Part shown: piece after piece, positions 1-5,338 of the stretch
Numbering within the stretch: position 1 is the first letter of the stretch
Layout: each line of letters opens with the position of its first letter
NCBI GenBank assembly: GCA_023264215.1
Contig: JALQSY010000071.1
Coordinates: 1 to 8,171 of the forward strand
DNA: 8,171 nucleotides
DNA from: Candidatus Nanopelagicales bacterium
GTDB lineage: Bacteria; Actinomycetota; Actinomycetes; S36-B12
Direction of reading: 5' to 3'
Position numbers and translations under genes: made by a program
Notes under the pieces: generated by a model
Databases searched by the model: none
What the model saw: only the letters and a program-made list of their open reading frames with translations
What the model was told of the DNA's origin: nothing

Positions 1-330
1 ACGGCGGTGGTGCGTTACTACCCTGACGGAGCGATTGGGCTTTGTTGCGGTGGTTGGGTGACGCCGTCCACGGCTGACTATATGTATACGCATAGTCCGT
101 TCCATGTGCGTAAGCAGAACAACGCCATCCGTGTGGGCCATCATCGGCACGACAAGAAGATTTACCCGTTGCCTGAGCGGGGCGAGACGAAATTCATATT
201 AACAGCTGATAATAAATATGCGCCTGAGCAACCCATCGTTATCACAAAACAAGTTATTGATAGGACGAAAGCGAAGGACGCACGTGCCCCGTTCATGCCG
301 TTTGTAAATTTTGTCACTTCATTCCTCAAG
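1..330 (+). CDS. Phage-type hypothetical protein, C-terminal fragment, 5' end off window, fused in frame to tadA
   Basis: The frame starting at base 1 is open from the window edge and continues without a stop into tadA. The peptide opens with TAVVRYYPDGAIGLCCGGW, followed by TPSTADYM and a YTHSPFHV stretch. From memory this resembles a small protein common in tailed phages, with a pattern of the type 'T-VV-(F/Y)-PDG-I-L--GGW-T-TT'; its function is not known to me. Composition supports foreign origin: 181-330 is about 43% GC with AT-rich codons (ATA, TTA, AAT, AAA), while tadA just downstream is above 70%. No stop codon or ribosome binding site separates it from the tadA ATG at 331. It could be a true integration or recombination scar, or a chimera of assembly or whole-genome amplification. 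The family assignment is by recall of a pattern only. Confidence 0.5.
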
Positions 331-1572
331 ATGTCGGACGACATCCAGGAGGTCCTCGAGGCCGAGGTCCGCGAATCGGTACGGCGAAGCGGGCTGGATC
401 CGCTCCGCGACCGCGAAGCCGTCGCCGACCTCGTGAGATCGGCAGCCCAGCGGCTGTCCGGCGACCCGGCGGCCACCGGGGGATCTGGCGTGGAGTGGGC
501 CGGCATCTCGCAGCGCGTACTCGATGACGTCGCGGGCTTCGGCCCGCTTCAGCGGTTCTTCGACGACCCTGAGGTCGAGGAGGTCTGGATCAACGCCCCC
601 GGCCGTGTCTTCATCGCACGGGGCGGCCGCAGCGAGCTCACCACCGCGGTGCTCACCGATGCGCAGGTGCGCAGCCTGGTGGAGCGCATGCTCCAGTGGT
701 CGGGGCGCCGTATCGATCTAAGCACGCCATTCGTCGACGCGATGCTTCCCGACGGCAGTCGCCTGCACGTGGCGATTCCCGACATCACGCGGACGCACTG
801 GGCTGTCAACATCCGGCGTTTCGTGCATCGGCCGGTGGACGTCCACGATCTGGTGCCCGGTGGCACCCTGTCAGCCGAGGCCGCCGACTTCCTCGAGGCA
901 TGCGTGGTGAGCGGACTCAACATCGTGGTCGCGGGTGGGACACAGGCCGGCAAGACCACCTTGCTCAATTCCCTCCTCGGCTGCGTGCCCTCGAGCGAGC
1001 GGATCGTGAGCTGCGAGGAGGTCTTCGAGATCCACCTGCCCCACCACCCGGACTGGGTGCCGATGCAAACGCGGGACGCCAGCCTGGAGGGCACCGGCGA
1101 GATCCCCCTGCGCCGACTGGTCAAGGAAGCGTTGCGCATGCGCCCGTCGCGTCTCATCGTCGGCGAGGTCCGCCAGGCGGAGGCCCTCGACCTGCTCATC
1201 GCCATGAACAGCGGCCTGCCCGCGGCCGCGACGCTGCACGCCAACTCCGCACGCGAGGCGGTGACCAAGCTGTGCACGCTGCCGCTGCTCGCCGGCCAGA
1301 ACATCTCCGCGGACTTCGTCGTGCCCACGGTCGCGGGGTGCGTCGACATCGTCGTGCACACGGCGACCGCCCGCGATGGACGCCGGCAGGTGCGCGAGAT
1401 CGCCGCCCTTCCGGGCCGCGTCGAGGGTGGCGTCGTGGAGATCGCCGACATCTACTCGCGCAAGGGCCCGCACCTGGTGCGCGGGACCGGCTTCCCGCCG
1501 CACGAGGACCGATTCGCCGCCGCGGGATACGACGTGAGCTCGCTGCTGCGACCGGCGAGGGCCGCGGCATGA
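331..1572 (+). CDS. tadA: TadA/CpaF-family Flp pilus assembly ATPase
   Basis: This cytoplasmic hexameric secretion ATPase (GspE/VirB11 type) would power assembly of a Tad pilus. From the ATG at 331 it is 413 aa. The N-terminal domain contains FGPLQRFFDDPEVEEVWIN, typical of the family. Walker A is GGTQAGKTT at about 202-210, with catalytic Lys208. An acidic box CEEVFEIHL lies at about 228-236 and the RLIVGEVR Walker B region at about 274-281. A His box ATLHANS follows at about 300-306. The C-terminal GFPPHEDRF motif matches my memory of actinobacterial TadA. The frame is open upstream to base 1, but GC content and protein style change abruptly at 330/331, so ATG 331 is the best start. No Shine-Dalgarno precedes it, which fits loss of the native leader. 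Its stop overlaps the tadB start (ATGA). Confidence 0.93.
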   Translation: MSDDIQEVLEAEVRESVRRSGLDPLRDREAVADLVRSAAQRLSGDPAATGGSGVEWAGISQRVLDDVAGFGPLQRFFDDPEVEEVWINAPGRVFIARGGRSELTTAVLTDAQVRSLVERMLQWSGRRIDLSTPFVDAMLPDGSRLHVAIPDITRTHWAVNIRRFVHRPVDVHDLVPGGTLSAEAADFLEACVVSGLNIVVAGGTQAGKTTLLNSLLGCVPSSERIVSCEEVFEIHLPHHPDWVPMQTRDASLEGTGEIPLRRLVKEALRMRPSRLIVGEVRQAEALDLLIAMNSGLPAAATLHANSAREAVTKLCTLPLLAGQNISADFVVPTVAGCVDIVVHTATARDGRRQVREIAALPGRVEGGVVEIADIYSRKGPHLVRGTGFPPHEDRFAAAGYDVSSLLRPARAAA

Positions 1573-2420
1573 CCGGCGCGCTGATCGGCCTCGGCCTCGG
1601 GCTCGGAGCCATCCTGGTGGTGCTCGGCCTGATCGCGCCGCGGTCCTTGCGCGAGACCGAGTCCTCGCGGCTGCGGCGCATGATCGACCGCGCCGGACTC
1701 GATCGGGTCAGCCCGAGCGCGATCGTCGGCGCCTGCGCTGCGCTCGCGGTGGTATCCGGGCTCCTCGTCCTGGCCATCTCGGGCGTCGCGATCCTCGGCC
1801 TCCTCGCGGCGGTGGTCTTCGGATACCTGCCCATCGCCGTACTGCGTCGGCGGGCGCGATCACGCGGCATCGCCCTGCGCTCCGCGTGGCCCGATGCCGT
1901 CGACATGCTCGCATCCGCCGTGCGTGCGGGGATGTCGCTGCCTGAAGCAGTGATCGACCTCGGTGTACGGGGTCCTGAGGCTCTGCGTCCTGCCTTCCGG
2001 TCCTTTGCCGCCGACTACCGGGCCACCGGATCCTTCGCGCTAGCACTCGAGGACCTCAAGGAGCGACTCGGCGATCCGGTCGCCGATCGCGTGATCGTCT
2101 CCCTGGGCATCGCCCGCGAGGTCGGCGGCTCCGACCTCGGGCGCGTCCTCGCCACCTTGAGCGACTTCCTCCGCCAGGACGCGCGAGCCCGGGGAGAGAT
2201 CGAGGCCCGTCAGAGCTGGACGGTGAACGCCGCGCGCGTCGCCGTCGCCGCCCCGTGGATCACGCTGCTTCTGCTGTGCACTCGGCCCGAGACGGTCGCT
2301 GCGTACTCAACCACCACGGGTGCGCTGATCATCCTGGGTTCCGCGGCGCTGTCGATCGTGGCGTACAAGGTCATGACCGCGATCGGCCGACTGCCCGACG
2401 AGCCGAGGGTCCTCGCATGA
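1569..2420 (+). CDS. tadB: TadB-like type II secretion F domain membrane platform protein
   Basis: This is an inner-membrane platform protein of the Tad pilus, 283 aa, near the usual TadB size. A hydrophobic segment at about 4-23 is followed by two more at about 50-70 and 72-92. The T2SSF domain then starts at about 106 with AWPDAVDMLASAVRAGMSLP and runs to about 215, including the conserved REVGGSDLGRVL region at about 183-194. Hydrophobic segments at about 222-238 and 250-270 close the protein. The ATG at 1569 overlaps the tadA stop as ATGA, and the tadB stop overlaps the tadC ATG in the same way, so the three are probably translationally coupled. A longer open frame reaches back to 696, but it is only the alternate reading of tadA. 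Confidence 0.92.
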   Translation: MTGALIGLGLGLGAILVVLGLIAPRSLRETESSRLRRMIDRAGLDRVSPSAIVGACAALAVVSGLLVLAISGVAILGLLAAVVFGYLPIAVLRRRARSRGIALRSAWPDAVDMLASAVRAGMSLPEAVIDLGVRGPEALRPAFRSFAADYRATGSFALALEDLKERLGDPVADRVIVSLGIAREVGGSDLGRVLATLSDFLRQDARARGEIEARQSWTVNAARVAVAAPWITLLLLCTRPETVAAYSTTTGALIILGSAALSIVAYKVMTAIGRLPDEPRVLA

Positions 2421-3304
2421 GCGCCGTCGGTGCCCTCCTGGGCCTCATGGTCGGCGGTGCCCTCGCCCTGATCGTTGCCGCCGTGCTCGCCCATCGCCCG
2501 GCCCGGCTCGCTGTCCGCCTGCGCCGTCATCGCACGCCGGTCGTGGACCGAGGTCCGGTCGACGCACTGCGCCAGGTGCTGGGACTCCCCCTGCTCCGGC
2601 TCGTCAGTCGCGACGGATCCGACCTCACGACGCGCCTTCGGCGGGCCGGACGCGGTGGCGACGCCGACTCCTACCGGCTGGAGCGCCTGGTCTGGTCGGC
2701 GGGGGGAGTCGGGTTCGGAGTCCTGGTGGGCATCCTGCTGTCGCTGCGCAGCGGCTCGATCTCCGCGGGAGCGGTGATCGCCCTCGCCGTCGTCGGCGCC
2801 ATCGTGGGCTGGCTGCTGCACGACCGTCAGCTGGCCCGCGCGACGCGCGGGCGAGCAGCGCGCATGTCGGAGCAGTTGCCCACCGTCGCCGAGCTCGTGG
2901 CCTTCGCCGTCGCCGCGGGAGAGGGACCCCTGGCCGCGCTCGATCGCGTCGCCACGACCGTCCGTGGGGATCTCGCGGGCGAGTTCAGCCTGGCCGTGCG
3001 CCGGGTACGCGGTGGAGCCGCATTCCCCGCGGCCCTGCGCGAGATGGCCGACGGGGTGCCGAGCCTCGAGGCGTCTCGATTCGCCGACGGGATCGCGGTC
3101 GCCACGGAGCGCGGTACCCCGATGGCCGAGGTGCTGCGCGCCCAGGCCGCGGACGCTCGAGCGACCGGTCGACGCCGACTGCTGGAGCAGGCCGGCAAGA
3201 AGGAGGTCCTGATGCTCATCCCGGTCGTGTTCTTCATCCTCCCCATCGTCGTGATCATCGCGCTCTATCCCGGAATCCACGGACTTCAACTCACCGTCTC
3301 GTAA
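2417..3304 (+). CDS. tadC: TadC-like type II secretion F domain membrane platform protein
   Basis: This second platform protein is expected to partner TadB beneath the growing pilus. It is 295 aa from ATG 2417, which overlaps the tadB stop (ATGA). Membrane segments are predicted by eye at about 4-25, 93-110 and 115-134. The T2SSF domain spans about 150-250 (MSEQLPTVAELVAFAVAAGE, then EASRFADGIAVATERGTP). A last hydrophobic stretch at about 264-284 follows the EQAGKKEVLMLIPVVFFILP sequence, typical of the C-terminus of TadC proteins as I remember them. The open frame extends upstream to 2255, but that part lies inside tadB and has no domain sense. The TAA stop at 3302 is followed by a 24-bp gap that carries the pilin ribosome binding site. 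Confidence 0.9.
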   Translation: MSAVGALLGLMVGGALALIVAAVLAHRPARLAVRLRRHRTPVVDRGPVDALRQVLGLPLLRLVSRDGSDLTTRLRRAGRGGDADSYRLERLVWSAGGVGFGVLVGILLSLRSGSISAGAVIALAVVGAIVGWLLHDRQLARATRGRAARMSEQLPTVAELVAFAVAAGEGPLAALDRVATTVRGDLAGEFSLAVRRVRGGAAFPAALREMADGVPSLEASRFADGIAVATERGTPMAEVLRAQAADARATGRRRLLEQAGKKEVLMLIPVVFFILPIVVIIALYPGIHGLQLTVS

Positions 3305-3316
3305 CCAACCAACAAC

Positions 3317-3322
3317 AAGGAG
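3317..3322 (+). promoter_or_regulatory. Strong Shine-Dalgarno of the pilin gene
   Basis: AAGGAG lies six bases before ATG 3329, in a purine- and A-rich gap (CCAACCAACAACAAGGAGAA) that stands out from the GC-rich surroundings. It is the only near-consensus ribosome binding site inside the tad cluster; the other internal genes rely on overlapping start and stop codons. This fits a pilin that must be made in large excess over the assembly machinery. Confidence 0.8.
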
Positions 3323-3328
3323 AACGCC

Positions 3329-3517
3329 ATGTCGGCAATCCGCAACACCCTCACCCGCCTCATCGCACGCATCACCACGAGCGATCGGGGCGACGTACCC
3401 GGCTGGGTCCTCGTCGCTGTCATGACGGCCGGTCTTGTCACCGCTCTCTGGCTCGTCGCAGATGACGCGCTCACGAGCGTCCTCGACCGCGCGATCAACA
3501 GCGTCTCGGGCCCGTGA
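3329..3517 (+). CDS. Small Flp-type pilin candidate of the Tad locus
   Basis: This 62-aa protein is probably the major structural pilin. Its size and position, directly after tadC, fit Flp pilins. It has a basic leader of about 21 residues ending in SDRG, then DVPGWVLVAVMTAGLVTALW, a single hydrophobic helix at about 25-44, and a short polar tail. By analogy with class IV prepilins, processing would fall after Gly21. The usual glutamate at +5 is absent: counting from Asp22, position +5 is Trp26. I remember similar RGDVPGW small proteins in actinobacterial tad clusters, often left unnamed, so the pilin role rests on context and architecture. Its TGA stop is overlapped by the GTG start of the next gene. 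Confidence 0.75.
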   Translation: MSAIRNTLTRLIARITTSDRGDVPGWVLVAVMTAGLVTALWLVADDALTSVLDRAINSVSGP

Positions 3518-3996
3518 ACGACCGCATCGCTCGGCGAAGTGGTTTCGCGCGCCGAAATGACACTCGAGGGCTCGTTTCGTGTCATCTCGGCGCGCGAAAC
3601 CGGCGGGATCGTCTGGTACGCCGCCTCCGCGAGGATCGCGGGAGCGCCGTAGTGGAGTTCGCCCTGGTGACGCCTCTGCTCCTCCTCGTCGCCCTCGGCG
3701 TGCTGCAGGTGACGCTCGCCCTGCATGTACGCGCGACACTCACTGCGGCGGCCGCCGAGGGTGCACGAGCGGGCGCCCTTGCCGGCTCGGGCCTTCGCGT
3801 CGCCGAGGCGCGCACCCGCGAGGTGCTCTCGAGTGCCCTGGGCGGCGATGCGGCGCAAGACATCTCCGCCAGCCGAGTCCGACTCGATGGGGTCGACGTC
3901 GTACGTGTCAGCGTGACCGCGCGACTGCCCCTGCTCGGGACTCTGGGACCGACGGCACTCACGGTGGAGGGCCACGCCATGACGGAGCGATCGTGA
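3514..3996 (+). CDS. TadE-family pseudopilin
   Basis: This is a minor pilin-like component of the Tad system, 160 aa. A class IV prepilin-type site is visible: RG at 42-43, then SAVVEFALVTPLLLLVALGV, giving Glu48 at +5, followed by a hydrophobic helix to about 70 and a periplasmic or extracellular domain. The helix continues into a HVRATLTAAAAEGARAGAL stretch typical of TadE. The only conventional in-frame start before the cleavage site is GTG 3514, which overlaps the pilin stop (GTGA). This gives an unusually long leader of 43 residues. About half of that leader is encoded by the inverted repeat at 3541-3601, so the native start may have been rearranged when the palindrome arrived. Confidence 0.85.
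   Translation: MNDRIARRSGFARRNDTRGLVSCHLGARNRRDRLVRRLREDRGSAVVEFALVTPLLLLVALGVLQVTLALHVRATLTAAAAEGARAGALAGSGLRVAEARTREVLSSALGGDAAQDISASRVRLDGVDVVRVSVTARLPLLGTLGPTALTVEGHAMTERS
3541..3601. repeat. 23-bp inverted repeat with nested loop hairpin (REP- or MITE-like)
   Basis: The left arm 3541-3563 and right arm 3579-3601 are reverse complements over 23 bp, with one mismatch (A3556 against C3586). The arms begin GGTTTCGCGCGCC and end GGCGCGCGAAACC. The 15-base loop 3564-3578 holds a second small palindrome, CGAG-GG-CTCG, at 3565-3574. In RNA this would be a very stable stem-loop. It starts 24 bases after the pilin stop and lies within the tadE leader. There is no T-run after it, so it is not a standard intrinsic terminator. 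It could be a repeated extragenic palindrome, a small non-autonomous mobile element, or an mRNA stabilising or attenuating element. Confidence 0.85.
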
Positions 3997-4442
3997 CGGC
4001 ACGGATCCTGCGTCGGCTGCGTCGCGACGAGGGGGCTGCGGTCGTGGAGTTCGTCGTCCTCGTCGTCCTGGTCATCGTGCCGATCGTCTACGCGGTGATC
4101 GCGGTGATGAGCGTGCAGTCTGCGGCGTACGCCGTCACACAGGCCGCGCGCGAGTCCGCTCGTGCGTTCACACAGGCCGACAGCATCGCGGAGGCGCGTT
4201 CGGCCGCCCGTGTCGCCACCAGACTGGCGCTCGACGACCAGGGAATCGCCGCGCGCGGCAACGAGCTGCTCATCGACTGCGCCGGGACCTGCCTTGCCCC
4301 GGGCAGCTCGATCACCGTGAGCGTCAGCACGAGGGTGCGGCTGCCCTTCATGCCCGACTCCCTCGCCGACTCCACCCTCGGTGCGGTGCCGGTCAGCGCT
4401 GTCCACGTGGCCGTGATCGATGACTATCGGGATGCACCATGA
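3993..4442 (+). CDS. TadE/TadF-family pseudopilin
   Basis: This is a second pilin-like minor component, 149 aa. A short basic leader (about 14 residues, ending RRDEG) is followed by AAVVEFVVLVVLVIVPIVYA, with Glu19 at +5 after the predicted cleavage at Gly14. One hydrophobic helix spans about 16-38, then comes a periplasmic domain with a Cys pair (Cys96 and Cys100, in DCAGTC) that could form a small disulfide loop. The GTG at 3993 overlaps the preceding stop as GTGA and places the leader correctly; the longer frame back to 3579 lies in the shadow of the previous gene. The stop overlaps the next ATG. It is paralogous in layout to the gene before it; calling one TadE and the other TadF would be arbitrary. 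Confidence 0.83.
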   Translation: MTARILRRLRRDEGAAVVEFVVLVVLVIVPIVYAVIAVMSVQSAAYAVTQAARESARAFTQADSIAEARSAARVATRLALDDQGIAARGNELLIDCAGTCLAPGSSITVSVSTRVRLPFMPDSLADSTLGAVPVSAVHVAVIDDYRDAP

Positions 4443-4870
4443 GGACGCGCAGCCAGGACGAGGGCAGCATCCTCGTGCTCAGCCTAGGCTTCATCGTCAT
4501 CTGCATCCTCGCCCTGGCTGTCGTGGTGGATGCGTCGACGGTCTTCCTCGCCAAGCGTGCACTGCAGTCGCAGGCCGACGGCGCCGCACTGGCGGGTGCG
4601 CAGGCCATCGACCTGCGGGCCTACTACGCGAACGGTGCCGACGCGCGCATCCGCCTGGACCCGGGAGGAGTCCGATCCGCGGTCGAACGCCACGTCCGCC
4701 GTGATCCGGGCGAGGGCAGGCTCACCGGAGTGAGCATCCGCGACGATGTCGTCGTGGTCGCCATGACCGATCGCGTACGGCCGCCGTTCTCCGGCTGGCT
4801 GACGCCGTCAGGCGCCTATGACCTCGAGGTCGAGGCCGGTGCGGTGCTGAGTTATCGTCCGGCGGGCTAG
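4439..4870 (+). CDS. Short TadG-like pilus protein (Rv3660c-/TadG-type N-terminal domain)
   Basis: This 143-aa protein has one N-terminal membrane helix (about 10-31) after a DEG sequence, then VVDASTVFLAKRALQSQADGAALAGAQA, the hallmark of the putative Flp pilus-assembly TadG N-terminal domain as I know it. It would sit in the inner membrane with its C-terminal part outside. Full TadG proteins carry a much longer C-terminal, often von Willebrand-like, region; that is absent here, as is common in the short actinobacterial versions. There is a prepilin-like Gly9, but Leu14 stands at +5, so peptidase processing is uncertain. It starts by ATGA overlap with the preceding gene and is the last clear tad gene; the next gene follows after 19 bp. 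Confidence 0.8.
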   Translation: MRTRSQDEGSILVLSLGFIVICILALAVVVDASTVFLAKRALQSQADGAALAGAQAIDLRAYYANGADARIRLDPGGVRSAVERHVRRDPGEGRLTGVSIRDDVVVVAMTDRVRPPFSGWLTPSGAYDLEVEAGAVLSYRPAG

Positions 4871-4889
4871 CTACTTCACGGAGGACGAT

Positions 4890-5240
4890 GTGGCCGAGAT
4901 CATCAGTGCGCCCGTGCGTGTCCCGGTCCCGGGCGGCAAGTCGATCGATGAGTACGTCGGTCGCGTGGTCAATGGCGAGACGTCGGTGTCGATCGCCCAT
5001 ATGCGGGCCCCGGCCGGATGGGACGAGCCCTACCAGTCACCGGACTTCGACGAATACACCCTCGTGCTGTCCGGCGCGCTGGAGATCGATACCGCCGACG
5101 GCGAACTACGGGTGGCGGCTGGACAGGCGGTGATCACCCGTGCGGGCGAGCGCATCCGCTACCGCACGAGTGAGGGCGCCGAATACGTCGCCGTATGCCT
5201 CCCCGCATTCGGCCCGGAGGCAGCGCACCGCGAGGACTAG
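4890..5240 (+). CDS. Small cupin-domain protein, metal-site histidines absent
   Basis: This 116-aa protein is a single-domain cupin of unknown substrate. The fold is read from PAGWDEPYQSPDFDEYTLVLSG (about 43-64), followed by beta-strand-like ALEIDTADGELRVAAGQAVITRAGERIRY and the C-terminal EGAEYVAVCLPAF. The classical cupin motif 1 (G-X5-H-X-H-X3-4-E-X6-G) has no histidines here, and the second motif also lacks its usual His, so ordinary Fe or Mn binding is doubtful. Start choice: GTG 4890 follows GGAGG (4880-4884) with five bases between; the ATG two bases earlier is in another frame and gives a nonsense product. The 19-bp gap after the tadG-like gene suggests co-transcription, but a pilus role is not evident. 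It may act on a small metabolite or as a regulator. Confidence 0.8.
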   Translation: MAEIISAPVRVPVPGGKSIDEYVGRVVNGETSVSIAHMRAPAGWDEPYQSPDFDEYTLVLSGALEIDTADGELRVAAGQAVITRAGERIRYRTSEGAEYVAVCLPAFGPEAAHRED

Positions 5241-5292
5241 GGGCCCCGGAGCACGCCTTCAACGATCCGTCCTGTCGACTCGAATCCGCTGC

Positions 5293-5298
5293 TAGGGT
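5293..5298 (+). promoter_or_regulatory. Candidate -10 box for the FN3 gene
   Basis: TAGGGT fits the actinobacterial TANNNT -10 pattern. It would start transcription near 5305 and leave a leader of about 34 bases before ATG 5339. I find no convincing -35 at 16-19 bases upstream. The 98-bp gap 5241-5338 is the longest non-coding stretch in the window and the most likely place for a promoter between the cupin gene and the exported-protein pair. Confidence 0.4.
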
Positions 5299-5328
5299 CC
5301 TCATGGGACGCCGTCTCACAAATGCCCC

Positions 5329-5333
5329 AGGAG
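5329..5333 (+). promoter_or_regulatory. Shine-Dalgarno deciding the FN3 gene start
   Basis: AGGAG lies five bases before ATG 5339. It selects this start over the in-frame ATGs upstream (for example 5303), and the product from 5339 begins directly with a good signal peptide. Confidence 0.7.
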
Positions 5334-5338
5334 TGATC

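Noticed and set aside
7..330. Start of tadA at GTG 7, giving a 521-aa ATPase
   Set aside because: The first 108 residues differ in composition and style from TadA, and the protein from ATG 331 already has a typical N-terminus and length.
549..1451. Minus-strand open frame opposite tadA
   Set aside because: Low-complexity Ser/Arg/Thr composition, no recognisable domain, and full overlap with the conserved ATPase core.
3541..3601. Intrinsic transcription terminator after the pilin
   Set aside because: The stem is strong but is followed by CGGCGGGATC rather than a T-run, and the pseudopilin frame continues through it.
2210..3739. Long minus-strand open frame of 509 codons opposite tadC and the pilin
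   Set aside because: It is a GC-rich shadow with Arg/Asp/Gly-heavy, domain-free sequence lying antisense to well-recognised genes.
4888..5133. ATG 4888 frame overlapping the cupin gene
   Set aside because: The product is Arg/Ser/Pro-rich with no domain; the GTG two bases later gives a clear cupin.
5240..5247. GGGGCCCC palindrome after the cupin stop as a terminator or operator
   Set aside because: It has no loop and no T-run, and an 8-bp GC palindrome is expected by chance in such DNA.
5195..5338. Earlier start for the FN3 protein
   Set aside because: It would overlap the cupin gene and bury the signal peptide behind 48 residues; AGGAG before ATG 5339 and the signal peptide there decide the start.
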